Shown: positions 7,290-15,418, counted from the first letter of the stretch. The stretch: 41,383 nt of DNA from Oscillospiraceae bacterium (GCA_015065295.1 SVQN01000018.1:1-41383); one strand, 5' to 3'. The notes: a model not told the origin generated them from the letters alone. Made by a program: numbers and translations.

Positions 7290-7365
7290 TGGCGCGCCAT
7301 GCAGGATTCGAACCTGCGGCCTACCGGTTCGTAGCCGGGCACTCTATCCACTGAGCTAATAGCGC
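7290..7365 (-). tRNA. tRNA-Arg (anticodon ACG), copy B
   Basis: Identical over all 76 nt to copy A (7001-7076), including CCA and the C-U mismatch at 27-43. The identity continues for about 40 bp into the 5' flank with one base change, then the promoters diverge while keeping position. This marks a duplication of the whole transcription unit. Confidence 0.95.
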
Positions 7366-7396
7366 ATTCGCTTAGGTGTTTCCCTTGCGCTCATAT

Positions 7397-7425
7397 ATCA
7401 TACCACACCCGTTCGGGTTTGTCAA
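7397..7425 (-). promoter_or_regulatory. Promoter of tRNA-Arg copy B
   Basis: Minus-strand TTGACA (7420-7425), 17-bp spacer, TATGAT (7397-7402). Confidence 0.85.
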
Positions 7426-7459
7426 GGGGGTTTTTGAATTTTTTCTGATAATTTAATAA

Positions 7460-7494
7460 CGGAGGGACACTTTTTTTGAAAAGATGCCCCTCCG
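7460..7494 (-). terminator. Terminator after hydF
   Basis: CGGAGGG (7460-7466) pairs with CCCTCCG (7488-7494), followed on the minus strand by TTATTAAATT, six bases beyond the stop codon of hydF. Confidence 0.65.
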
Positions 7495-7499
7495 AGTCT

Positions 7500-8696
7500 T
7501 TATTCCATTACAATATCCGGGAACGGTTCGATTGAGCGTGCCAGAATGCCGTGGATATGCGCGATGGCGATGCCGTAGTTCGTGATCGGGACATCGCTGC
7601 CGATGCTGTGGCGGATGCGGGATTTCATTTCGCGTTCGTTCAGCATACAGCCGCCGCAGTGGACGACCAGCGCGTATTTCGACAGGTCTTCCGGAAATTC
7701 GCCGCCGGATGTGAACTCGAACCGGATGTCCTTTCCGGTGTGTTTGCGGATCCAGTTCGGCATTTTTACGGTGCCGATGTCCTCGCACTGGCGGTGATGC
7801 GTACATCCTTCGGAAATCAGGACGGTGTCGCCGTCGCGGAGGTCGTCGAGCTTTGCCGCGCCGCGCACCGCTTCCGCAAGGTCGCCTTTGTAGCGCGCCA
7901 TGAGGATCGAGAACGAGGTCAGCGGGACTTCGCGCGGGACATCGCGGCTGACGCGGCCGAACGCCTGCGAGTCGGTGATGACCATTTTCGGCGGCTGACC
8001 GAGTTTGGCGAGGGTCTGCGGAAGCTCCGTGTCGCGCGTGACAATCGGAACCGCGCCCGCGTCGAGAATATCGCGGATCGTCTGCTGCTGGGGAAGAATC
8101 AGACGTCCCTTCGGCGCGGCCTTGTCAATCGGCGTGACGAGAACGACGAAATCGCACGGTTCGAGCAGATCGGCGACGATGCGCTTATTGTTTTCCTCGG
8201 TTTTGACGAGATGTCCCATCCGTTCGCGCAGTTCGTGGATGTTCGTGCCGTCCGCCGCGCTGACGAAAATTTCGTTTGCGGCAGGGGAAGGGATATTTTC
8301 CAGCAGGTCGGATTTGTTGTATGCGATAAGGTAGGGGATTTTCTTCGCTTCAAACGACGCGGTCAGCGTTTTATCCATGTCGGACAGCCCCTTCACCGCG
8401 TCCACGACGAGAACGGCAAGGTCAGTCTGGTTGAGGGTCTGCATCGCGCGCTTGACACGCATCTGACCGAGTTCGCCTTCGTCGTCGATGCCGGGGGTGT
8501 CAATGATGACGACCGGGCCGAGGGGGAGCAGCTCCATTGCCTTTTTGACGGGGTCGGTGGTCGTGCCCTTGACATCGGACACCAGCGAGAGTGCCTGTCC
8601 GGTCACGGCGTTGACGACACTTGACTTTCCAGCATTGCGGAGACCGAAAAATCCGATGTGAATCCGTTCGGCGGAGACTTGTTCGTTCAATCCCAT
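7500..8696 (-). CDS. hydF: [FeFe]-hydrogenase maturation GTPase HydF
   Basis: GTPase and scaffold on which the 2Fe subcluster of the H-cluster is assembled before transfer to apo-hydrogenase. The 398-residue product has a GTPase domain at 10-165: P-loop GLRNAGKSS (18-26), GTTTDP (44-49), DTPG (66-69), NKSD (127-130). A dimerisation domain follows, then the C-terminal cluster domain with the HydF signature C-x-H-x45-H-C-x2-C (Cys298, His300, His346, Cys347, Cys350). Length and order are typical. The start has GGAGG six bases upstream. It is the last gene of the maturation cluster and lies 217 bp after hydG, separated by a foldback repeat, so it may have partly separate expression. No hydrogenase structural gene is in the window. 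Confidence 0.97.
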   Translation of the reverse strand: MGLNEQVSAERIHIGFFGLRNAGKSSVVNAVTGQALSLVSDVKGTTTDPVKKAMELLPLGPVVIIDTPGIDDEGELGQMRVKRAMQTLNQTDLAVLVVDAVKGLSDMDKTLTASFEAKKIPYLIAYNKSDLLENIPSPAANEIFVSAADGTNIHELRERMGHLVKTEENNKRIVADLLEPCDFVVLVTPIDKAAPKGRLILPQQQTIRDILDAGAVPIVTRDTELPQTLAKLGQPPKMVITDSQAFGRVSRDVPREVPLTSFSILMARYKGDLAEAVRGAAKLDDLRDGDTVLISEGCTHHRQCEDIGTVKMPNWIRKHTGKDIRFEFTSGGEFPEDLSKYALVVHCGGCMLNEREMKSRIRHSIGSDVPITNYGIAIAHIHGILARSIEPFPDIVME

Positions 8697-8759
8697 AGAG
8701 TTCCTCCAGTATTCAATGTGTATTTGGTAGAATAAAATTGGATTAGAAAATTTAAAATC

Positions 8760-8837
8760 CGTAGGGCGGGGGCTTGTCTCCCGCCGTGAAGGAATTGAAA
8801 CGGTTCGTAACGGCGGGAGATAAACCCCCGCCCTACG
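8760..8837. repeat. Foldback repeat between hydG and hydF
   Basis: Two 28-base arms (8760-8787 and 8810-8837) are complementary at 26 positions around a 22-base loop; the arm starts CGTAGGGCGGGGG and ends TCTCCCGCCGT. In RNA it would be a very stable hairpin in the hydG-hydF intercistronic region. There is no U-tract directly after it. A related element with arms starting CGTAGGGACACGG lies at 34286-34432. Confidence 0.85.
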
Positions 8838-8913
8838 AGCATTTATTCACCGATTGAAATTTTTATTGAATTTACGATATTGTTTCGATATACAGTACGG
8901 TAACATCGTTCCA

Positions 8914-10362
8914 TCAGAACCGGAAGTCTCTGCGGTTCGATGCCTTGATATCTTCGATATTCTTTGCGGCAATTGCTTTGACTTTTTCCTTCGGAATATT
9001 GTTCAGTTCCTTTTCGACGAGCTCGAAGCCGATTTCCTTTGTTTCTTCGCTTGCGTAGTCCACAAGGTATTCCGTCAGAGTCATGAGCGCGTTCGGATGG
9101 CAGCAGTTCTGAATCTGTCCGTTCTTGCAGAGTGCCATGAAGCGGTCACCTGTACGGCCTTCGCGGTAGCACGCCGTGCAGAAGGACGGAATGTAGCCGA
9201 GCTGCATCATCCAGTTCACGACTTCGTCGAGGGTACGCTGGTCGGATACGTCGAACTGTTCGCTGTCGTGCGGACGTTCTTCTTCCGTATAGCCGCCGAC
9301 CGAGGTACGGGATGCGCCGCTGATCTGGGAAATGCCGATTTCCAGCGCACGTCCGCGCACTTCCTGACTTTCGCGGGTCGAGATAATCATGCCGGTGTAG
9401 GGAACCGCGATCCGGATGCAGGCGATGATCTTTTCGAAAATGTCATCTGCAAGACCGTTGTCGAAGGTGTCCGGGTCAATGTCATCCGCGCGCTTCAGAC
9501 GGGGAACGCTGATCGTGTGCGGGCCGACGCCGTGAACGGCTTCGAGGTGTTCCGCGTGCATGAGAAGTCCCGCGAATTCGTACTTGTACATTTCCAGTCC
9601 GAACAGTACGCCCAGCCCGACGTCGTCAATGCCGCCTTCCATCGCGCGGTCCATCGCTTCGGTGTGGTAGTCGTAGTTGTGCTTCGGACCGGTCGGATGG
9701 AGTTCTTCGTAGCTCTTCTTGTGGTAGGTTTCCTGGAAGAGAATGTACGTTCCGATGCCGGCTTCCTTGAGCTTGCGGTAATTTTCAACAGTGGTCGCCG
9801 CAATGTTGACGTTTACACGGCGGATGTCGCCGTTTTTATGATGAACGGAGTAGATCGTGTTGATGCACTCGAGGATATATTCGATGGGGTTGTTGACGGG
9901 GTCTTCGCCGGCTTCGATGGCGAGTCTCTTGTGACCCATGTCCTGAAGCGCGATAACTTCCTTACGCACTTCTTCCTGCGTCAGCTTCTTGCGGGCGATG
10001 TGCTTGTTCTTGTAGTGGTACGGACAGTAAACGCAGCCGTTGACGCAGTAGTTGGAAAGGTAAAGCGGCGCGAACATAACAATACGGTTGCCGTAGAAGG
10101 CGAGCTTGATTTCCTTCGCCAGATCATACATCGCCTGAACCTTTTCAGGGATTTCACACGCCAGAAGAACGGACGCTTCGCGGTGGGTCAAACCTTCGCA
10201 GTGGATGCCGTCTTCGGTTTTCTTCGGACGTGCCTTTTCGAGGATTGCGTCGATGAGTTCGACGTTGTTCTTGTTTTCTTCAGCGTAGCGGATGGTGTCG
10301 AGAATTTCCTCGTTGTTGATGAATTCTTCCGCCTTGAGCGATTTGGGATTGTAGATTGCCAT
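8914..10362 (-). CDS. hydG: [FeFe]-hydrogenase maturase HydG (tyrosine lyase)
   Basis: Radical SAM enzyme that cleaves tyrosine to p-cresol and supplies CO and cyanide as an Fe(CO)2(CN) synthon for the H-cluster. The 482-residue product carries the radical SAM motif CVNGCVYC (Cys106, Cys110, Cys113) at the start of the TIM barrel and the HydG-specific C-terminal CX2CX22C motif for the dangler-iron cluster (CTAC ... NCC). Length matches the family. AAAGGA lies eight bases before the ATG. It follows the alpha/beta hydrolase gene by 68 bp, in one direction with hydE and the TM1266-type gene. Confidence 0.97.
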   Translation of the reverse strand: MAIYNPKSLKAEEFINNEEILDTIRYAEENKNNVELIDAILEKARPKKTEDGIHCEGLTHREASVLLACEIPEKVQAMYDLAKEIKLAFYGNRIVMFAPLYLSNYCVNGCVYCPYHYKNKHIARKKLTQEEVRKEVIALQDMGHKRLAIEAGEDPVNNPIEYILECINTIYSVHHKNGDIRRVNVNIAATTVENYRKLKEAGIGTYILFQETYHKKSYEELHPTGPKHNYDYHTEAMDRAMEGGIDDVGLGVLFGLEMYKYEFAGLLMHAEHLEAVHGVGPHTISVPRLKRADDIDPDTFDNGLADDIFEKIIACIRIAVPYTGMIISTRESQEVRGRALEIGISQISGASRTSVGGYTEEERPHDSEQFDVSDQRTLDEVVNWMMQLGYIPSFCTACYREGRTGDRFMALCKNGQIQNCCHPNALMTLTEYLVDYASEETKEIGFELVEKELNNIPKEKVKAIAAKNIEDIKASNRRDFRF

Positions 10363-10430
10363 GATGTGTCCTTTCTTATGGGTCAGAGTGAACTTCCCCG
10401 TGAGAGATGTTTATGATAAATTTTGTGGGT

Positions 10431-11225
10431 TTACTTGTTTAAAAACTCGAGGATTCGCCGGTTGAAGTCCGTGGCTTCTTCGTACGCCGCGTGACCGAGA
10501 TCATCGTAAAGATACAGGTCACATCCGAGTTTCTCTGTAATTTCGATGGAAGCTTCACCGGTTACGATCTTATCCTTCCGTCCGCCGAGAACGAGAACAG
10601 GGCAAGTGATTTTGTCGAGTTCCGCATATGCACAGCAGGTCAGACAGGCTTCGGCAAGACGCAGAAAACGTTCGGGATTCTGCGGACGGTTCAGCACAGT
10701 GAGCAGCGGGAGGAGAGGACGGTATTTTCTTCCGTAGGTTTCTGAATACATTTTATCAAGCATATCGGCTGTAAATGCACGCAGATCCCCTTTTTTTACG
10801 GTGGTAATCCAGTTTCCGACGACGGTTTCGACGGTGGGATTGTTCCGCGACAGCGTTACGCCGAGCACCAGTTTATGCACCAGATGCGGATGGTCGATTG
10901 CGAGGTACTGCGCGATCATCCCTCCCTGCGAGATACCGATCACATCGGCTTGCGTTATGCCGAGCTGTTCCATTGCTTCTGCTGTGTCATACGCCATATC
11001 CCGAACAGTATATCCGGCCGGAATGTGGTTTTTCCGGTCGATGACATAGATACGGTGTGTTTTTGCAAACATACGGTACATAACCGAAAGCATGAGAGCG
11101 GAGCCTTTGACACCGCGGGTGTTCAGGCCGGGCAGCATTACCAGCGGACGGCGGCCATTTCCGAAGACAGCATAATCCGTTGTGGTACTGCCGGTTTGGA
11201 GGGAACGATTTCTGGCGGAAAGCAT
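10431..11225 (-). CDS. Alpha/beta hydrolase inside the hyd cluster
   Basis: Predicted cytosolic alpha/beta-fold hydrolase of 264 residues. The catalytic triad is visible: nucleophile Ser in GISQGG, Asp in LGGRKDKIV, His in DDLGHAAY. The oxyanion-loop segment is PLVMLPGLNTRG. The fold is the esterase/lipase/MenH-like type, so the substrate (ester, thioester or C-C bond) cannot be told. The frame is open another 125 codons into hydE, but the start at 11225 has GGAGG at the proper distance and begins with family-like sequence. It lies 14 bp after hydE and 68 bp before hydG, so it must be co-transcribed with the maturases. No such enzyme is a known part of H-cluster assembly; it may be an insertion or an accessory activity. 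Confidence 0.85.
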   Translation of the reverse strand: MLSARNRSLQTGSTTTDYAVFGNGRRPLVMLPGLNTRGVKGSALMLSVMYRMFAKTHRIYVIDRKNHIPAGYTVRDMAYDTAEAMEQLGITQADVIGISQGGMIAQYLAIDHPHLVHKLVLGVTLSRNNPTVETVVGNWITTVKKGDLRAFTADMLDKMYSETYGRKYRPLLPLLTVLNRPQNPERFLRLAEACLTCCAYAELDKITCPVLVLGGRKDKIVTGEASIEITEKLGCDLYLYDDLGHAAYEEATDFNRRILEFLNK

Positions 11226-11239
11226 AGGGAACCTCCGTT

Positions 11240-12286
11240 CTATTTCGCAAAATCGCCGCGCGCCGTGACGACTTCGTAGCCGATTTTTGCCATCGACTGA
11301 CGGAGGTGTTCGACCGCCTGCGCGGATTCGTCGCCGGTGGCGATTTTGTTGTCGTACAGGGCGTATTTTTTGCGCTCCGACAGGGGCGAGAGGTTCGGCA
11401 TGACGACGTTTGCGCCTGCCTTGATGCCGCGTTCCCGGCCGTCCTTGGTGATCGTACCAAGCGCGGTCGTTGCGGGAAGGAGGAGGTTCGGCTTGATGAG
11501 CCGGAGAATCGACAGCAGGTAGATCGTCATGTCCGCTGTACCGGCAGGATAATTTCCGAACGGCGTGTCCTTCTGCGGGATGAACGGGCCGATGCCGCAC
11601 ATTTCCGGAGAGAATTCCTCGACAAACTTGAGGTCAAGCGCGAGGTTGTGCAGGGTCTGGAACGGCGAGCCGACCATGAAGCCGCATCCGACCTGAAATC
11701 CGAGGTCGTGGAGGTTATACAGGCACCGCATCCGGTTGTCAAACGACATTCCGGCGGGGTGGAGACGTTCGTAGTGCGCCTTGTCCGCCGTTTCGTGGCG
11801 GAGGAGGTAGCGGTCGGCACCGGCTTCGCGCATGACGGCGTATTCCTCACGGGAATATTCGCCGAGCGAGAGGGTGACGGCGCAGTCGGGGTAATTTTTC
11901 TTCAGTTCGCGCACGATGTCCGCCGTGTGATCCGCAGAAAAGATGCCTTCGCCGCCCTGTAGGACGAACGTGCGGAATCCGAGGGAATATCCTTCGGCGG
12001 CGCATTCGAGAATCTGCTCTTTCGTCAGGCGGTAGCGGTCGCAGGACTTGTTCGAGCGGCGGATTCCGCAGTAGAGACAATCGTTTTTGCAGATATTGCT
12101 GACTTCGATCAGTCCGCGGATGAAGACGGTGTTTCCGTAGATTTGCCGCCGGACGGCGTCCGCTTTTTCGGCGAGGATGGCCGCCGTTTCGTCGGAGCGA
12201 TGTTCCAGCAGAAGTTCGTATTCCTCTACAGTGAGCGAATGCGTGTGTGCGAGTTTTTCGATGATTTGCGTAATGGTTTCAATCAT
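11240..12286 (-). CDS. hydE: [FeFe]-hydrogenase maturase HydE
   Basis: Radical SAM maturase that acts in building the dithiomethylamine-bridged 2Fe subcluster, downstream of HydG. The 348-residue product has CKNDCLYC (Cys66, Cys70, Cys73) in the context VSNICKNDCLYCGIRRSN, then LQGGEG, RHETAD and GCGFMVGSPFQT, all typical of HydE and close to BioB/PylB-like enzymes. Its start codon overlaps the stop codon of the TM1266-type gene (ATGA at 12283-12286), which suggests coupled translation. HydE is more specific here than PylB because hydG and hydF follow in the same cluster. Confidence 0.96.
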   Translation of the reverse strand: MIETITQIIEKLAHTHSLTVEEYELLLEHRSDETAAILAEKADAVRRQIYGNTVFIRGLIEVSNICKNDCLYCGIRRSNKSCDRYRLTKEQILECAAEGYSLGFRTFVLQGGEGIFSADHTADIVRELKKNYPDCAVTLSLGEYSREEYAVMREAGADRYLLRHETADKAHYERLHPAGMSFDNRMRCLYNLHDLGFQVGCGFMVGSPFQTLHNLALDLKFVEEFSPEMCGIGPFIPQKDTPFGNYPAGTADMTIYLLSILRLIKPNLLLPATTALGTITKDGRERGIKAGANVVMPNLSPLSERKKYALYDNKIATGDESAQAVEHLRQSMAKIGYEVVTARGDFAK

Positions 12287-12549
12287 ATCGTTTGGTGTTC
12301 AATATGGGAGTAGGCGGTTTTTACGCTGACTCCGTCCAGATTTCCGATTTTTCCCGACAGCGCGGCGATCATGTTCTGCGGCGCGTCGATGGCGATGGAG
12401 ATGATGCTGATGCCGCGTTCGCGGTAGGGGATGCCCATGCGTCCGATGATGTAGCCGCCGTATTCGTGGAGCAGGGAATTGAGCGGTTCGGTGGAGTCCC
12501 GGTTTTCGACGATGATTCCCATGACGGCGACACGGGTGGATGCTGCCAT
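12283..12549 (-). CDS. TM1266-type iron-only hydrogenase system regulator
   Basis: Small (88 aa) ACT/NikR-C-like domain protein of the TM1266 family, which accompanies HydEFG genes and is annotated as a putative regulator. Recognisable sequence: RVAVMGIIVENRDS, YGGYIIGRMGIPYRERGI, VSVKTAYS. It has no DNA-binding domain, so a ligand-sensing or protein-partner role is more likely than direct DNA binding. I placed the start at 12549, where GGAGG precedes by eight bases. The frame stays open to 12651, but that extension reads through the terminator hairpin at 12571-12606 and looks like leader RNA. First gene of the maturation operon. Confidence 0.9.
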   Translation of the reverse strand: MAASTRVAVMGIIVENRDSTEPLNSLLHEYGGYIIGRMGIPYRERGISIISIAIDAPQNMIAALSGKIGNLDGVSVKTAYSHIEHQTI

Positions 12550-12570
12550 GATGTCCGCCTCCGTTTCGAT

Positions 12571-12606
12571 AAAAAAATCCGGCTGTACCTGAGGAAGGCG
12601 CAGCCG
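12571..12606 (-). terminator. Intrinsic terminator in the hyd operon leader (candidate attenuator)
   Basis: On the minus strand CGGCTG (12601-12606) pairs with CAGCCG (12580-12585) around a 15-base loop and is followed by seven T (12571-12577). It lies between the promoter and the ribosome binding site (12558-12562) of the first gene, so full-length transcription needs read-through or antitermination. The upstream leader has CAGGATACCTG and CCGC/GCGG hairpins that could compete. Confidence 0.65.
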
Positions 12607-12709
12607 AAAAAACCACGGAGATTCGCGGATGTCGATGAAGTTTGGCAGCACCTTTCCGGCAGAAACCGCGTGATCGGCGGAATCTTATTGTCAGGTATCC
12701 TGTGATTCT

Positions 12710-12738
12710 ATTATACACCCGCGAGAGGGATTTGTCAA
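12710..12738 (-). promoter_or_regulatory. Consensus-perfect promoter of the hyd maturation operon
   Basis: Minus-strand TTGACA (12733-12738), 17-bp spacer, TATAAT (12710-12715). The leader to the first start codon is about 154 nt and contains the terminator at 12571-12606. Confidence 0.88.
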
Positions 12739-12782
12739 TGGGTTTGATAAAATAAACATAGTGAATCAATATGTTTTTTGCT

Positions 12783-12843
12783 TGAAAAGGTTTTGGAAAG
12801 GGGTTCGGGGAAAACCTTTTCCTTAAAAAGGTTTTCCCCGAGA
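12783..12843 (-). repeat. Dispersed terminator-like repeat after the rhamnosidase gene
   Basis: Minus-strand CTCGGGGAAAACCTTTTTAA, then GGAAAAGGTTTTCCCCGA, then ACCCCTTTCCAAAACCTTTT. The hairpin GGGGAAAACCTTTTT/AAAAAGGTTTTCCCC differs from the other copies by paired changes (AAAA/TTTT for GAA/TTC), so the stem is kept while the sequence drifts. Confidence 0.75.
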
Positions 12844-12850
12844 AAAAACA

Positions 12851-14869
12851 TTATTCAAAAATCCTTTCGGCGTCCACGTCGGCTAAAAATACCGCCGCGT
12901 CGCTGAGCGTCAGATGGAAGAGGGAAGTGTTCCATTTTGTATCTCTGCCCCAGCCTTCGTAGGTCGTTGTCGCACCTTCGCGGATCATCCGCAGCCATGC
13001 ACGTTCGTCGCGGAGCATCGCTTCCACCATGTCGCGCCGTCCCATGCGGAGCAGACCGTACTGCATCGGGAACGCGCCGAAGAACGATACTCCCGTCACG
13101 CCGCGCTCGCCGATCCAGTTCAGGATGTTCTGCGTGCATTCGTCGTCCGGACAAAGCCCGAACGCGAACGGAAGAATGTTGCCGATGTAGCTCGAATGGG
13201 TCGAAACAAGGCTGTCCGTGAACAGATGACGTTCGCGGTCGTAGAACGCATCGAGGAACGCACTCACCAGCTCACGTTCGTCGCGGTACGGTTCCTCGCC
13301 GAGAATCGCCGCGATCTTGTTCGTGCAGCGGATTGCTTCAATATAATAGGCGTTCAGCGCGACGTGCGGCTCGTGGCAGACTTTTCCTTCGGTGATGTCC
13401 ACGTCGTAGCCGTCGCGGAAGTTTGCCGGCCATTCGACCACGCACCACTTGTCGAGGTCGCGCAGGAGTCCGGATTTTTCGTAGTCCGTACGGTAGGAAT
13501 CGAGCAGTGCGCGGATGCCCGGGTAATTTTTCGCCAGATAGTCCCGGTCGCCGCAGACGCGGTAATGCCAGAGGATCAGCGAAATCAGCATCAGCGGGTA
13601 TTCCGCGATTTCCTGCATCATCGAGCAGTCGAGACAGGTCACCATACCGGGCGTGATGAACGTCGAGCGGAACGCGTCGTCAATCAGCTTGCGGACGATG
13701 GAGTCGTCGCCGGTCAGAAGCAGGTTTGCCAGCGCGGTGTAGCAGCCGTCGCCGACGTAGAAGCCCTTTTCGCGTTCCATGCAGTCCTGAATGACCTCCT
13801 GAACGCCGTATTTCTGCGAGTTCACGCAGAGTTCCCAGACCGCCTGCATCGCTTCGTCGTCCCGGTATTCCGGCTTCATGGATGCCGCGAGGGGGAAGGG
13901 ATAGTGCCGCGCCGCGAACGAAATGTGCGTGATTTCGCATCCTTCGGGGAGAGTCAGCTCGGCGTAACGGAAGGATTTGTAGTCGAACCAGTCGAGGGAA
14001 CTTTCGCCGTCCGCTAAAATCCAGTCTTCCTCATACTTGCAGTTCGCGCGGAGAGCATAGCGGAGTTCGCCGTCGTCGTTCAGCTCCTGGGCACAGCGGA
14101 TGGTGACGGCATCGCCGGACTTGCCGGAAGCCGTGAGATTCAGATACCCGACGTAGGTCTTGCCGAAGTCAATAAACAGACGGTTTTCCGCGCGTTTTTC
14201 CACAAGTACCGGCGCGATTTCTTCGAATACAAGGGATTTCGTCGGCTGGGGAACAACGGTGTAGTCGAGAATTTCACGGGGAAGGGCGTGACCCCATGCG
14301 GAATCGTCGAAATCGGGCTGTTCGAACCCGACTTCGGCGGCGCGGGAATCGCAGGTTTCCAGAAACTGCGTTGCGTAGCCGACCGTGCCGGTCTCGGTAT
14401 ATCCGGTGTGCGGATGGGTGAGGAAGGACGAATCGCTCGCCAGAACCGTCGTACCGTCGAAAACGAGGTCGCAGAGAAGGCCGTGACGCTGGTCGCCGCT
14501 GACCCAGACGCGGTTGATAAGCCCCTGATACAGCGTGTGAACGGCGATGACGTTCCGGCCTTCGCGGAGGTAGGGCGTGACATCGACGGTGTTATAGCCG
14601 TAAGCGAAGTGATATGCGGGTGCGGGCCCCTGCGTGACGAACGTACCGTTGATGTAGAGTTTGTAGTAGTCGTCGGCGGTGATATGGAGGACGGCGGATT
14701 CGGGGAGAACGTCCGCGTCAAACGCACGGCGGAAGAGAATGTGGCGGTTGCGGTGGTCGTCACAGGGGAGGTTTACTTTTTCAAGCTGACGGTGGAAGAC
14801 ATTGCGCGGAGCGAGGGCGGCAAATTCCGCGTCGGTGATCCACGTTCCGGAGAAGGTATGAGCGGTCAT
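12851..14869 (-). CDS. GH78-like alpha-L-rhamnosidase
   Basis: Predicted cytosolic exo-glycosidase related to bacterial alpha-L-rhamnosidases. The 672-residue product has N-terminal beta-sandwich domains (1-330; a lectin-like part with DDYYKLYINGTFV and GYNTVDVTPYLREGRNVIAV), then an (alpha/alpha)6 barrel. The usual DxxxRDER region appears as QDCMEREKGFYVGDG (Glu365/Glu367, general acid candidate), and the C-terminal base motif appears as EGATTTYEGW (Glu638). It lacks a signal peptide. The ATG at 14869 has CGAGGT before it and a perfect promoter at 14916-14944; the end is marked by a terminator-like repeat. The substrate could be another alpha-linked sugar, since the catalytic motifs are not identical to characterised rhamnosidases. 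Confidence 0.8.
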   Translation of the reverse strand: MTAHTFSGTWITDAEFAALAPRNVFHRQLEKVNLPCDDHRNRHILFRRAFDADVLPESAVLHITADDYYKLYINGTFVTQGPAPAYHFAYGYNTVDVTPYLREGRNVIAVHTLYQGLINRVWVSGDQRHGLLCDLVFDGTTVLASDSSFLTHPHTGYTETGTVGYATQFLETCDSRAAEVGFEQPDFDDSAWGHALPREILDYTVVPQPTKSLVFEEIAPVLVEKRAENRLFIDFGKTYVGYLNLTASGKSGDAVTIRCAQELNDDGELRYALRANCKYEEDWILADGESSLDWFDYKSFRYAELTLPEGCEITHISFAARHYPFPLAASMKPEYRDDEAMQAVWELCVNSQKYGVQEVIQDCMEREKGFYVGDGCYTALANLLLTGDDSIVRKLIDDAFRSTFITPGMVTCLDCSMMQEIAEYPLMLISLILWHYRVCGDRDYLAKNYPGIRALLDSYRTDYEKSGLLRDLDKWCVVEWPANFRDGYDVDITEGKVCHEPHVALNAYYIEAIRCTNKIAAILGEEPYRDERELVSAFLDAFYDRERHLFTDSLVSTHSSYIGNILPFAFGLCPDDECTQNILNWIGERGVTGVSFFGAFPMQYGLLRMGRRDMVEAMLRDERAWLRMIREGATTTYEGWGRDTKWNTSLFHLTLSDAAVFLADVDAERIFE

Positions 14870-14915
14870 GATGTACCTCGTTTTTTTGTGTAAGATTGAC
14901 GAAATTCATGGGTAT

Positions 14916-14944
14916 ATTATATAGGATGAGTATGAATTTGTCAA
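14916..14944 (-). promoter_or_regulatory. Consensus-perfect promoter of the rhamnosidase-like gene
   Basis: Minus-strand TTGACA (14939-14944), 17-bp spacer, TATAAT (14916-14921). The rest of the gap, 14945-15196, holds no gene; it contains a single repeat arm ACGTGGGGGCTGTTTT near 15181 that also occurs at 15851 and 20260. Confidence 0.85.
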
Positions 14945-15196
14945 TGGGGAGGCGGAGAAAATGCGGAGAGATGGGTGGAGAGGTTGTACGCGTACACACG
15001 TACATGTGATTTTCACTTCCTCCACACTTTTTATAGCTTTTATCAAACTGTGGACAAATTTCATTTTGCGGTTTCTGGTAAAGTCCTCTTTCCTCATTTT
15101 CCACTTCTCCTTATATTGAGGATTGTGGACTATATCATACACCATCTTTGCGATTACAACAAGTCATTTGGACATTTTAGACGTGGGGGCTGTTTT

Positions 15197-15418
15197 TTAT
15201 ATAAGCGGTGTACATTCCTCTTTCAAGCCAAGAAGATAATCCGCACTGATGTTATAATATCGGCAAAGCGTGATAATATGCCGGATCGGGATTTCATTTT
15301 CTCCTTTTTCGTAACGCGAATACACCTGTTGTGTTGTTTTGAGAACGTGTGCGATATCGCTTTGTGTCAAATCGCGGTCTTCCCGGATATCGCGCAGGAT
15401 TTCGTTATAGGGTTTCAT
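15197..15418 (-). CDS. Small XRE-family transcriptional regulator
   Basis: A 73-residue protein made of one Cro/CI-type helix-turn-helix: LRDIREDRDLTQSDIAHVL, then TTQQVYSRYEKGENEIPIRHI and LCRYYNISADYLLGL. It has no ligand-binding or membrane part. The start at 15418 has AAGGTGG upstream; two earlier in-frame ATGs are weaker. It is divergent from the DUF6809 gene, and an inverted repeat placed across that gene's promoter is its likely operator, so it probably represses both. Such HTH plus small-protein pairs occur in Clostridia outside and inside prophages; nothing else here is phage-like. Confidence 0.85.
   Translation of the reverse strand: MKPYNEILRDIREDRDLTQSDIAHVLKTTQQVYSRYEKGENEIPIRHIITLCRYYNISADYLLGLKEECTPLI

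Noticed and set aside
7083-7354. Short plus-strand frames across the tRNA genes
   Set aside because: They are translations of tRNA sequence and its terminators, a known source of false genes.
8854-10416. A 520-codon open frame on the plus strand opposite hydG
   Set aside because: HydG on the minus strand is certain, and the antisense frame is open because of codon-position GC bias. The same holds for long antisense frames opposite the GH50-like gene (18255-20222), both glycyl radical enzymes and the XRE-repeat gene.
12550-12651. N-terminal extension of the TM1266-type protein
   Set aside because: The extension passes through the leader terminator, its possible start has no proper ribosome binding site, and family members begin where GGAGG supports the start at 12549.
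12571-12738. Known riboswitch class in the hyd leader (cobalamin, SAM, TPP, Moco, ZTP)
   Set aside because: None of the conserved cores I can recall is visible, so I report only an unassigned attenuator.
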